This document shows, piece after piece, positions 23,204 to 32,215 of a stretch of 64,000 bases of DNA. The stretch is from Elmis aenea. Its lineage: Eukaryota; Arthropoda; Insecta; Coleoptera; Elmidae. Every line of letters begins with the position of its first letter. Positions within the stretch are counted from its first letter, which is position 1. The position numbers and the translations under genes were made by a program. The DNA lies in assembly GCA_947652605.1 (NCBI GenBank), contig OX393577.1, positions 9,362,868 to 9,426,867 on the forward strand, given 5' to 3'. Under the pieces are notes generated by a model. That model worked only from the letters and a program-made list of their open reading frames with translations. It did no database searches and was not told the DNA's origin.

Positions 23204-23561
23204 AATGAATTACCTGGCAATCTATCTTGACCGATGTTTAACTTGTCGTAAGAAAACTAAGCTTTAATTAAATATTATTCTTATACAATGTTTTATTTTG
23301 TAAAATTAACAAATTTGACATACTGGCTATAAATTAAGAAAAGCAAAACTGTCCAACTTTATTATAAATTAGATAAATACTGAATTTAAATTAATATATC
23401 TTGCTTTTGCTTCCCCAAAATCTTTTAAAAACAGTCGAATTCAATTTTTCTCATGTTTTTACTTTCAACTGACATATTGACCAGTAATTTGGCAATAATA
23501 TTTGACAATCCATATTACTGGTACAATCTACTTTTATTTCAACATTAAACAATACATTTTC

Positions 23562-25362
23562 TTAACACGTTTACCGCCGTGGTGGTCATACATGACCGGC
23601 ACTGTAACTTCCAGTAGCGCCGTGGTGGTCATAGATGACCGGCGCAACCGACTTCAATAAAAATGCGTACATTACGCAAATAATAGCGTTTATGATTATA
23701 TAAACGTAATTAATATGAAACTAATGGTTAAAAACGATAGGTGCAGCTACGAACATGTCAAAATTTTTATTTTTAGTATTACAAAAATCAAATAGAAATA
23801 AAGCGATGTAATTTGTTAAAACACGGTAGACAAAAGTGTGGTTTGCGATCACAATCGGCACAAAATGTTGTCACTTTTTTGTTCCTATTTTTTGCTACCG
23901 TTCTACCATGTATTTTGAAATTATGTTTGTAACAATTTTTGCAATATTTTCTGAATTTACACGCTTCTCCCTCCTTCGTGACGCAGTCTTGGCCGTAAAA
24001 CTACGGAGGAAACGGGCGAGGAGGTTCATTTTGACACTGAGTCAGATGCGTAATTAATTTTTTTCTAAATTCAACAATTGTAATAGATTTATTACGTGTT
24101 ACTCCTAGTTTTTATACAGTGTTAAGTAAAAGCTCAAATGCAAGTTTTCTATACCATTTTAGTTTTTCTCAGTGGGTTGCAATATGCAGACATTTGATCA
24201 GACAAATCGACGGCAGCTTTGCCTGCGTTTGTAATCTACAGGGTGGTCCACTTTTTTTGTAGGACTTTTAACAGTCGATACAAAAACTTATTTTAAAACG
24301 AATACTCCATATCAACATGGGTTCATAAACGCCTCCTTTTTAAAGATACAGGGTGTAGAAATTTTCGAAAATATATCGATTATTTTTAACCGTTTCTCAA
24401 CCAGTAGATATATTTAAACCAAATTTGGTATACAGCACCACCTTACATGTTACCACATTCGGTGGGAATATCAAGCCCCACAAGCAACCAGTGGCGGAGT
24501 TGTGGGGGTTCAGTTTCAATAAATTTTATAATAAACTAGTACCGCCCTGTTCAAAATCAAACTTGAAATTGTTTTTCGGTGTAACATTTTATTTTAAACA
24601 AAGAGTGTATTTCTATTTTTCTTTGTATCTACCACCGTTTGGCGCGAAATTTGATTTATTTTACTATTCTCGCGAAACATTTGCTCATAGATTCGATCTA
24701 AAAATATCGCTAATATTCGAAATAAAAAAGTAATTACCGATTTTTGCAGTTTTTAATAACAAAACATGCTTATAATGATGGAAGAAGTTTCGCTAACTTA
24801 ACGATTAATGAGCATTTGTTCTGCAATTTGCCATTTTCAGCTTTGCGCAATATTTTTAGATAGAACTTATGAGCAAATTTTTCGCGAGAATAATAAAATA
24901 AATCAAATTTCGCGGCAAACGGTGGTAGATACGAAGAAAAGTCTAGAGACACTTTTTGTTTAAAATAAAATGTTCTACCCAAAAACAATTTCGAGTTTGA
25001 TGTTGAACAGGGCCGTACTAGTTTTTTATAAAATTTATTGAAACTGAACCCCTACAACTCCGCCACTGGTTGCTTGTGGGGGTTGAAATTCTAATGTATT
25101 TACTGTGAAATTAACCGTTTTACCGTGTGAATTATTTTTTTTAACCTTATATAATTTTTAGATGTAAATTTACTTTTGGTACGCTCCTACGCCGTGGTGG
25201 TCATAGATGTCCGGCAGCGTGAGTAATGCACCACGCATAATAATTTTGAACTATACATTCTTATTGGATGTAATTCCTATTGGGTATGATTCCAATATTG
25301 ACAAACTCTCACCTGCGTTGGATTCAACACCAGCAAAATAAGCTCGGCAGTAAACGTGTTAA
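23562..25362 (-). mobile_element. piggyBac-type element, decayed
   Basis: TTAA flanks both ends (23562-23565, 25359-25362). The terminal CACGTTTACCGCC has an inverted partner GGCAGTAAACGTG. Three subterminal copies of GCCGTGGTGGTCATA(C/G)ATG lie at 23576, 23620 and about 25190. On the minus strand, around 23970-23800, a Cys-rich C-terminal domain is readable (CKFRKYCKNCYKH, FCADCDRKPHFCLPCF), typical of piggyBac transposases. Most of the coding region has been lost or replaced by the palindromic element at 24466-25093. Confidence 0.85.
24466..25093. repeat. Long near-perfect palindrome inside the piggyBac remnant
   Basis: The arm from about 24466 (AATATCAAGCCCCACAAGC) to about 24760 returns inverted at about 24775-25093, leaving a very short centre. 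Upstream, 24239-24465 begins ACAGGGTGGTCCAC and looks like the outer part of the same or another foldback family. The two arms produce mirror-image frames (24425-24733 plus, 24770-24988 minus) that are not genes. Confidence 0.7.
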
Positions 25363-25471
25363 GTGATATGATACAAAATTGCTTTGTATTTCTATGCGAA
25401 TAATTAGTACTTGTACTTTTATTTTTTAAAGAGAATTATTTAATTATTCGCTTTTCTTCTTCTCTTATGTT

Positions 25472-25533
25472 AAGCGCAAGGCCCAATTATGCGCGGGGCC
25501 CAATTATGCGCGGGGCCCAATTAAGCGCAGGGT
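25472..25533. repeat. 17-bp tandem repeat, about 3.6 copies
   Basis: Units of ATGCGCGGGGCCCAATT start at 25472, 25489 and 25506, followed by a partial unit. The first copy and the last fragment carry AAGCGC in place of ATGCGC. The unit is GC-rich in an AT-rich setting. Confidence 0.8.
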
Positions 25534-25880
25534 GTACGCGAGGGAATAGGTAGAATGTGCTTAAGGCTGGCCCTGCACACAAAATGTAAGGCCAAAGTAA
25601 TTTTGGGTGGCCATACCAGTTTATTTATTTTACTATTTCTTTTATTTATGTTTGGAAATTCAATATTCCATTTTGTGCGTATCCATTTTTTCCTTATATT
25701 AATACAGCAAGTGAATGAATATAGTATAATTCCTTTATTTAAAAAAAAAAAAAAAATAATTAATGGACGCAAATCGGAACCAAATTGTTTCGACTAGACT
25801 GATGAATGAATTTTATAAAAGTAAAAACCGGAATAGGTATGAATACGTTAATGGTGCCTGTCCACGTGAGAGTAAACTAC
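25534..25880. other. Intergenic AT-rich sequence
   Basis: A poly-A run lies at 25741-25756. No gene was recognised. Confidence 0.45.
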
Positions 25881-25963
25881 TCTCGATAGCAGCATTGCCA
25901 AGGATACAGCCCCTGAGAGTAACTCGCGATTGGCTGTATCCTTGGCGACGCTGCTATCGAAGA
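25881..25963 (+). other. 83-nt hairpin, miRNA-precursor-like
   Basis: The arms TCGATAGCAGC plus GCCAAGGATACAGCC pair with GGCTGTATCCTTGGC plus GCTGCTATCGA. One 2-3 nt internal loop and a terminal loop of about 20 nt remain. Size and shape resemble an insect pre-miRNA, but a short palindromic transposon would look the same. I do not recognise either arm as a known miRNA. Confidence 0.4.
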
Positions 25964-26013
25964 TTTAATTTTTACCAAACAGGTACCCGGAACTCAAACG
26001 TTTCTTTTTGTAG

Positions 26014-26250
26014 TTGAAGTTCCTGCTTTTAACTAAGAATAATCGGTCTGAAACTATTTTGTGCCCAAAACAATCGATTTTTAGAATTTTCAACGGAAAA
26101 AGGATGAATTTATCAGTCATCAGTTGGCAGCAATTAAATTGTTTCATGAATTATAAAACAGACAAGCAGCATGCCAAAGCTTTCAACGATATAATAAATT
26201 CATTGGTGGCTTGCAATTATGCAGAAACCAACAATGACCTCAACCAATAA
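26014..26250 (+). CDS. Possible terminal exon of an unknown small protein
   Basis: An open frame of 78 codons starts right after a good acceptor-like sequence (TTTCTTTTTGTAG ending at 26013) and ends in a TAA at 26248-26250 that overlaps an AATAAA. The protein has a SIFRIFNGKRMNLSVISWQQ segment and a Lys/Asn-rich tail. I do not recognise the family. If real, it converges with the 1139-aa gene, and the two polyadenylation signals lie about 20 bp apart. Upstream exons were not found. An internal ATG at 26104 could give a 48-residue protein instead. Confidence 0.35.
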   Translation: MKFLLLTKNNRSETILCPKQSIFRIFNGKRMNLSVISWQQLNCFMNYKTDKQHAKAFNDIINSLVACNYAETNNDLNQ

Positions 26251-26269
26251 AACATTGTCATTTTATAAA

Positions 26270-26275
26270 TTTATT
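26270..26275 (-). terminator. Polyadenylation signal of the 1139-aa gene
   Basis: AATAAA on the minus strand lies about 55 nt beyond the stop codon of the gene ending at 26328. An ATAAAA nearby, closer to the stop, could serve as an alternative. Confidence 0.6.
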
Positions 26276-26327
26276 TAGAAAATCTGTGTTTTATTATAAA
26301 TCATTCTGGAGAAACTGCGAAAGATGT

Positions 26328-29300
26328 TCATTGATATTTTTTAACTATTCGCCCGTAGGTGTTACATCTCGGATCGTTCTTGCAAACATTCCTTAAATAA
26401 TTCCTGATGCTGTGCCGTTCGAAGTACCAGAAATCTTTATCTCGCTTGAAGATTTCCTGGCCTTTTTTACCAAACAGGCTGTTGTAGAGTGCGAGTTTTC
26501 TGCTTGAACTGGTTGATGTTTTCGGCAACACTGCATGCGATTTTGTACTACCCAGTACTTGCACGTTGTTGATAGGTAACGATGCTGCATGTTTTTGATG
26601 TTCGATGGTTATTAACTCTTTTAGCAAATTGGGAAAAGATTTTTTATCTTCAACCGATGATGTTTTTCTTTCTTTGTTTAAATTATTTTCATTTTTCATT
26701 ATAGTGATTACTTTGTTGACCATCGCCTTGAAAGATTCCCGTTTTTTGCTGTCTTTTTCTGGTGTTTTGCTCATGATTCCGTGCAAAGCTGTTAGCGAAG
26801 TGTTAAGTACTTTAATTCGTTTTTCCAAATATTTCTGTCTCATATACAAGTACTTGTCGACTTTATCGTAAATGAGGGAAACTTTATTGTTGAAATATTC
26901 TTGGGGTTGTGCGCTAGTTGTGCAGAGTCGATATTTTGATGCAGTTTCGTTATGTTTTTTGATGTTGATTTGCGAATCAGTATCTAATTCTTCATTAAAA
27001 GTGTCGTGGTACTTTCTCTTTAATCTTGAGCTGCTTGAACGGAATTCAGTGGGTTTAATAGACGCATTGTTTTTTTGTAGCGACATTTCGCTTCTTACGT
27101 GGCAATCATCCTGTAAATATTTAGGACAGAAAACCTGGGATTCATTCAGAACATTACTGCCTGTAAACGAGGGAGAGCTACTGGTCTTTTCTCTAAGTTT
27201 TTTCAGTTTTGCTAGAACGTCATCGTTGCTTGGGACGGGTACTTGATATTTTCCACACGCCACATCTTTCCTTAGTTGCGTCTTAAGTTCTCTCTGTCTT
27301 ATCAACGATAATATGGTCTCATGTTGCTTTTGTCTCATGCTTTGCAAGTACTCCATACGCTCCTTGTGCTGTTTCGTTAACTTTTCAAAATATTCATCTT
27401 GTTTCTTTCTTAAATTTTGAATGTCTTTTTTGTAATCGTTTATACGGATATTCTCCTCTCTGATTTTCGCGGATGTTTCAGATGGTTTTTTTACACTTTT
27501 AGCAGGTTTTGCGGCGGTTATTGTTCCTCTGTGTTTCTTGTGTTCGCTGGGAACCTTTAGTAATTTTTTCGTTTGAATTTTGGTTTCACTGGGAACAATA
27601 TTTTTACTTGCTTTAACTTGCGCGTTCTTTTTATTCTTGGGTACCACCGCTAAGTCAGTTATTTTTATTTTTGTTCCACCATCCAGGGATATCTTGATGG
27701 GTTTACCACAATCTTGTTCTATAGCGTACGGTAGTTCTCTGAAAAGTGTCAGAGTGCTACCTCTTTCTTTTTTACCATTAAACGATATTTTAATTGTTGT
27801 TGTGCTAGGTATCGGTTGTGATTGTTGTTTTTCAACAATTCCATGTGTCATATCTGTTGCACTGCGATTCATTTTGTTTAGACGTAAAGTTTTCCTTGAA
27901 GTTTTTTGCTTCTTGATTTTCTTCTCTTTAGCGTGTAGTTTTCTCAAAAGCTTTGTTGATAAATTTAGTAGCATTATGTCGTTCATAATATGACACACTA
28001 TTGTCTGGTGTTGAGGTGTGAATAAGGTATATTCGTCGTCAAGTTCTTTATCCGGTTCTGTTGCATCCTTGTCATCACTATAATCCAAATCCAAATCCAA
28101 ATCTGAAAATAGCACTGGCGACATATCATCTGTTGGCTGAAATTCGCTTATGTAATTTTTCCCTGTGGTAGGAAATGCATCAATAGTAGTTTCATTTGCA
28201 TTTAAGTTAATTGCATCTTGTTCTTCTTCTGGTTTTGCGCTGTTCTCTGTGTTATCTTCGAATAGTTTGATCAGGGCATCAACATGCCCACTATCTGTCA
28301 TATTTTTACTAATATCTTGGTTTATAATTGTACTATTGCTATTTAATTCAACACTTTCGTTAACATGTTTAAAGCAATTGGTTGTTTCAATATTATTGTC
28401 GTTTTTCTTCTCTTCTTTAACTGATTCGCTGAGTGAATTGATTTTACTAGTATTCTGCTTAGATGTTATATTGTTACTTAGATTAGCTTTCGTTGCGGTG
28501 GTTTTATTAGAAGAACTATCCATCTCTTTAAAAGCTGGAGTTGCTGAAAATTGTGATGGTTGAGCATTTTGTAATAATTCTTTCCAAGGTTTATTGGAGT
28601 CCTTGGATGGTTGAAGGCTTCGCGTTGAAGGGAATTGTTCCTCAACTACCACTAACTGATTCGTGTCTTTCGCTTCAGTGTGTGTGGTAAGCGGTGCACG
28701 TTTATCTAAATACGCTTTTGTCCTCTCAGGAGCAGATTTTATAATGTCATCCACATAATGCTTTTTACACTCTAGAGTTTTCAATGCTCTACGGTTCATT
28801 TTCAAAAATTCTGCGTATGTTATGGGTCCATCGCGTACTGTCACATTTTCGGGTTTGCCCTGAACGGCAGGTGCGCTTTCACTGACAGTTGTGGGAGCCT
28901 TAACCACATCAGTGTGTTTAATCTCGATGTTGGGAAGATTTTTTAGTTTCCTGCTTGCAAATTTGTAGGCTTCGGTTGGTGATGAAGCATTTTTTCGGAA
29001 ACTCTGATTTATTAAACCGCTTTTATCAGACACTTGTATCTTACCCTCATTGTCTAAAACTACAGGACACGCTGTTGAATTTGAGTAGGCATGATTAAGA
29101 GCCGACGGGTCGTCAAAGTGTTTTTTGACGTACTGGATTTCTTCACTTGCGACAGTGACATTGCTAGGAGTTAGCAAACACAAAAAACATGCTCCGGTTA
29201 AAGCCAAAACTGTTCCAACAATAGAAAGCGTCCCCCAAGCTTCGGCTTTGCATTTTCTGCTTTTACGTTTATTTCTCTTAGTCTTTACTTGTAAGAAGTC

Positions 29301-29747
29301 TTCGAAAGGTTCGAACTTACTCAACTCTAAATCGCTTTCGGAACTGCCCTGTGTTTCAATGTTTTCAGGAGTTTCGGCACACCCACGTTTTGTTTTTAAT
29401 GTAGTAGAAGAATTTTGTCCAAGAATATCTTTAAGGGATGAACTACTACTTGTGGATAAACTATGAACACTCAGACGTTCCTCATCACTGTCATCAAAAC
29501 TGGGATCATCAACAGGCTTTGCTTTGAATATTTGACACGTGTCACTAACGTCCTCATCATCAATATGTGGGAACAATTCGGGCGTGCTTAAAAAAAATTC
29601 ACATTTTTTCACGGTTTTTTCTTCATTTTGCTTGGGTTCTGCTTGTAAACGACAGTTACTGTCAGTCGGGGGTAGCTCATCCAGAACAGTCCAAGAAGAT
29701 TCTGAGCTTACATCTGATTCGCTCCCAGACTTATCGGGATTATTCAT
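26328..29747 (-). CDS. 1139-aa membrane protein, CCPG1/PBXIP1-like plan (candidate ER-phagy receptor)
   Basis: This is one uninterrupted exon. The ATG at 29747 is the first after an in-frame TAA. Residues 1-170 are acidic and Ser-rich, with SSWTVL at 17-22 (an LC3-interacting W-x-x-L preceded by acid/Ser residues) and FDDSDEERL at 84-92. A basic cluster (155-167) precedes one hydrophobic segment at 171-193, which predicts a cytosolic N-terminus. After it come about 19 N-x-S/T sequons, against one before it, as expected for a luminal part. Residues 760-830 are a Lys/Glu/Gln-rich coiled coil. The C-terminus carries a conserved-looking DFWYFERHSIRNYLRN block (1105-1120) with nearby cysteines (1122, 1128). 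Human CCPG1 shares the N-terminal W-T-V-I LIR, an acidic FIP200-binding segment, a single anchor and coiled coils. The equivalence is my inference; that the gene is real is nearly certain from its length. It lies in the BCL11-like intron on the same strand. Confidence 0.9.
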   Translation of the reverse strand: MNNPDKSGSESDVSSESSWTVLDELPPTDSNCRLQAEPKQNEEKTVKKCEFFLSTPELFPHIDDEDVSDTCQIFKAKPVDDPSFDDSDEERLSVHSLSTSSSSSLKDILGQNSSTTLKTKRGCAETPENIETQGSSESDLELSKFEPFEDFLQVKTKRNKRKSRKCKAEAWGTLSIVGTVLALTGACFLCLLTPSNVTVASEEIQYVKKHFDDPSALNHAYSNSTACPVVLDNEGKIQVSDKSGLINQSFRKNASSPTEAYKFASRKLKNLPNIEIKHTDVVKAPTTVSESAPAVQGKPENVTVRDGPITYAEFLKMNRRALKTLECKKHYVDDIIKSAPERTKAYLDKRAPLTTHTEAKDTNQLVVVEEQFPSTRSLQPSKDSNKPWKELLQNAQPSQFSATPAFKEMDSSSNKTTATKANLSNNITSKQNTSKINSLSESVKEEKKNDNNIETTNCFKHVNESVELNSNSTIINQDISKNMTDSGHVDALIKLFEDNTENSAKPEEEQDAINLNANETTIDAFPTTGKNYISEFQPTDDMSPVLFSDLDLDLDYSDDKDATEPDKELDDEYTLFTPQHQTIVCHIMNDIMLLNLSTKLLRKLHAKEKKIKKQKTSRKTLRLNKMNRSATDMTHGIVEKQQSQPIPSTTTIKISFNGKKERGSTLTLFRELPYAIEQDCGKPIKISLDGGTKIKITDLAVVPKNKKNAQVKASKNIVPSETKIQTKKLLKVPSEHKKHRGTITAAKPAKSVKKPSETSAKIREENIRINDYKKDIQNLRKKQDEYFEKLTKQHKERMEYLQSMRQKQHETILSLIRQRELKTQLRKDVACGKYQVPVPSNDDVLAKLKKLREKTSSSPSFTGSNVLNESQVFCPKYLQDDCHVRSEMSLQKNNASIKPTEFRSSSSRLKRKYHDTFNEELDTDSQINIKKHNETASKYRLCTTSAQPQEYFNNKVSLIYDKVDKYLYMRQKYLEKRIKVLNTSLTALHGIMSKTPEKDSKKRESFKAMVNKVITIMKNENNLNKERKTSSVEDKKSFPNLLKELITIEHQKHAASLPINNVQVLGSTKSHAVLPKTSTSSSRKLALYNSLFGKKGQEIFKRDKDFWYFERHSIRNYLRNVCKNDPRCNTYGRIVKKYQ

Positions 29748-29946
29748 ATTACACAGACAACAGCAGATTTATCTTGGTTTGATTATTAATTCACTAAAGA
29801 TTTTGATTTAAGTAAACAAGTATGCAATAATATGAAGAAAAATGACAGTTAATTTTTTCTTATTTACTGACAAAAGAATTTTGACGTGTCTACTACGATA
29901 CGATTTTTTTTGGAAATTGTTAATGCAACCGCTGATACTGTGCATA
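29748..29946 (-). promoter_or_regulatory. Probable promoter / 5' UTR of the 1139-aa gene
   Basis: About 200 bp separate the start codon from the inverted-repeat element at 29947-30817. No convincing TATA box or initiator was identified, so the assignment rests on position alone. Confidence 0.3.
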
Positions 29947-30817
29947 CTGTCCTGCGCAAAATTATGGAAACAGACAAATATCTAGAACACTATTGAAGAT
30001 ATTATAATAAGATTTGATATGCGTATGTTCTAGATTCGATAAAACTATTAAGGTTGCAATACGACTTCCGGTCCAACCAAAAACGGACTCAAACATTGAA
30101 ATATTAAATATATCACCCTATATTTTTTTACACAGCCTTGTAGAATACTTAATTATTCTTAAAAAGCATTCGGTCTGCTTTATACGGTGTGTATAAATTG
30201 GCGGAAGCGCTACACCATGTGTCTGCAAGAGGTCCTCAAAGTTTTGACATTGAGTCCTTTAATAAGCGTTATTATTTAATATTTTTTAATGAAAAGGCTG
30301 CGATTTGGAATAAAAATAAATTAATGTCGAATAATATTTTATCCTACATATTGTGTTTTTCCTTTCAAAAATTGGTGTTGAAAATATGTAAAGCACTGAT
30401 TTGAATGAAAATAATAGGACGCTTCTAAAAAGGAAGGGTGATCACGATATGTTGTCGCTAGAATCTGTGTTTATTGCATCAAGAACAATTACATATGGCA
30501 ACATTGTCATTAGCTGTCATCTTTGTTTTTCTCGTAATTAGTTCTTGTTTGTATTAGCCAGGAGTCGGCAACCTTTTTTTTTTTGGATAGCGGGCCAAAT
30601 TAAATAATAATAATATTTTCGTTTAACGTTTTGGTTTTGGTTCCGTGCTCAGTCCCTGTTTACGATAGGACTGTCAGTTAAACCAAAAGTTATATTGCAA
30701 CTTCAATATTTTCATTGAATCTAGAACATACGACAACGGTCAGATGTCAAATTTGATTGAAATATTTTCAATATTATTCTAATTATTTGTCTGTTTTTAT
30801 ACTTTTGCGCAGCACTG
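29947..30817. mobile_element. TA-flanked inverted-repeat element (CTGCGCAAAA family)
   Basis: Ends CTGTCCTGCGCAAAATTATG and, inverted, TATACTTTTGCGCAGCACTG are flanked by TA. The repeats extend inward about 170 bp (TCTAGAAC, GTTGCAATA). A segment near 30440-30490 (TTGTCGCTAGAATCTGTG, TTTATTGCATCAAGAAC) also occurs near 58080-58130. It is nonautonomous. It sits about 200 bp upstream of the 1139-aa start codon. Confidence 0.7.
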
Positions 30818-31039
30818 TACAAACATTTTAAACTTAGGTAAATAGTTATGTAAAGTTACTGAATTTGATATAATACACACAATTAAAGCAATAGAACTCT
30901 TTCTGAAATGTAATTTAGGCAGAATAGATTAATGTTTAATGCTTAAATTATTTAAGTAATTCGTTTACTTATGTAAATAAGTTTACTTTAAAATTACTTA
31001 CCTCATATTCAAAGGAACTCTTGTAGATTTAATTGCTAG

Positions 31040-31110
31040 ACTCGTTTCGGGACAAGTTTGTTACTGATGAAAAGGCGAGAGTCTTGAAACTGGTTTAGTA
31101 TTTCTACAAG
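31040..31110 (+). ncRNA. Hammerhead-like motif in a dispersed repeat
   Basis: CTGATGA (31064-31070) is followed after one A by AAGGC, a GAGA loop, GTCTT (a 5-bp stem with one G-T pair) and then GAAAC (31086-31090). This is the arrangement of a hammerhead core apart from the one extra A. Degenerate copies lie at about 20715-20765 (minus) and 39590-39655 (plus), all continuing into CTGGTTTAG...TTTCTACA-like sequence. Stem I/III partners and a cleavage site were not convincingly found. Confidence 0.3.
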
Positions 31111-31345
31111 AGATTCTTTGAAAATAGAGAAAAGTAATTTTTAATTAAACTCATTGGTATTAAATTAATGTCCAAGTTGAAACCACATATAGAATTGCGC
31201 TACACCAGACAAACACCAAACACTGCATTTGTAGTAATCAGTTGCAAAACAAAATTTAGGTAATTTTGGGTTAAGACATAACACATTTAGGGAGTTAATT
31301 GTCTCCCATTTTGTGCAATATTAAAAATTTGGTAAGCCATTCATC

Positions 31346-31985
31346 TCTGGAACATTCAAATATGGAATGTTCAAATCTGGAAATGCACCGACAGAATCAT
31401 TCAAATCTTGAATCGTTCAAAGTTGGATACACTCAACGCAGGAATCTTGCAACGATGTAACCATGCAACCACCATGCAACACGGGAATCGTTCATCGCTG
31501 GAAAGCTCAAATCTAGAATCCAGAAATTAAGAATTTTTGCTGCCCTCTATATTACAACAGCCTAAGTATAATATAATTACAGAACACTTCGTTTTATATT
31601 TTGTCTTACCTATTGTACAGTGGAAGATAAAAACATCGTGTAAATGTATCTCAAGGGTTACACAACTTTGCCCCAATTTGTAGCCCTTGAGTTACCATTA
31701 ACCCTATGTTTTTATCTTCCACTGTACAATAGGTAAGACAAAATGTAAAACGAAGTGTTCTGTAATTATATTATACTTAGGCTGTTGTAATACAGAGGGC
31801 AGCAAAAGTTCTTAATTTCTGGATTCCAGATTTGAGCGTTCCAGCGATGAACGATACCCGTGTTGCATGGTTTCATCGTTGCATGATTCCTGCGTTGAGT
31901 GATTCCAACGTTGAACGATTCAAGATTTAAATGATTCCATCGGCGCATTTCGAGATTTGAACATTCTATATTTGAATGATCCAAC
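31346..31985. repeat. Foldback element next to the exon-3 donor
   Basis: The left arm (about 31346-31660) returns inverted at about 31685-31985, giving a hairpin of about 300-bp arms. The arms contain loosely periodic GGAA(T/C).TTCAA.TCT words. The centre (31618-31724) has its own ends, CAGTGGAAGATAAAAACA and its inverse, flanked by TA, so it may be a small Tc1-type MITE. The right arm ends about 35 bp from the splice donor at 32024. Confidence 0.75.
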
Positions 31986-32024
31986 TTTTTATGCGGCTCT
32001 AGGAAAAACATTTTTGGCACTTAC

Positions 32025-32215
32025 TTTATCAGTTGCAATATCACTGGGTGAAAGAGGTGGAGAAGCGCAGTTGGCCAGAGATGGTATACCAAGTTCGTAG
32101 ATATTCAACATATGGGCTGCCTGAGCGTGTACCATAAGATCCCAAGCATTATGAAAAGAATCCTTACACTGTACGCACAACAACGAGGCTGCCGAATGAT
32201 CGTCACCATTCATTT
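32025..32215 (-). CDS. CG9650: BCL11-like gene, exon with C2H2 finger
   Basis: The exon runs from an acceptor (TTTTTTTTTACAG) to a GTAAGT donor. Its first two bases complete the Lys codon begun in the exon at 32543, and it ends in phase 0. It encodes 63 residues with one finger, CVQCKDSFHNAWDLMVHAQ plus AAH (C-x2-C-x12-H-x4-H), followed by an IYELG segment and a Pro-rich stretch. BCL11A has the closely similar layout C-x2-C-K-x2-F-x2-AW-x-L-x2-HAQ-x2-H-x3-IY. That identity of pattern, not just a generic finger, is the basis of the assignment. Confidence 0.88.

Larger units (their letters stand above)
3026..32024 (-). other. Large intron of the BCL11-like gene (about 29 kb)
   Basis: The interval is bounded by a GTAAGT donor at 32024-32019 and a CAG acceptor at 3026-3028 on the minus strand, with both flanking phases equal to 0. 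It contains a complete nested gene (26328-29747) and most of the transposon nests described below. A further, skipped exon in this interval cannot be excluded; see the GC-richer island at 5403-5712. Confidence 0.65.

Noticed and set aside
26393..29811. Many plus-strand frames (for example 26872-27246, 27580-27993, 28165-28563, 29125-29466)
   Set aside because: They lie opposite the 1139-aa gene, are shorter and hydrophobic, and reflect the complement of its Lys/Ser/Glu-rich codons.
31064..31090. Calling a functional hammerhead ribozyme outright
   Set aside because: An extra base after CTGATGA and the lack of convincing stem I/III partners and a cleavage site leave it as a resemblance only.
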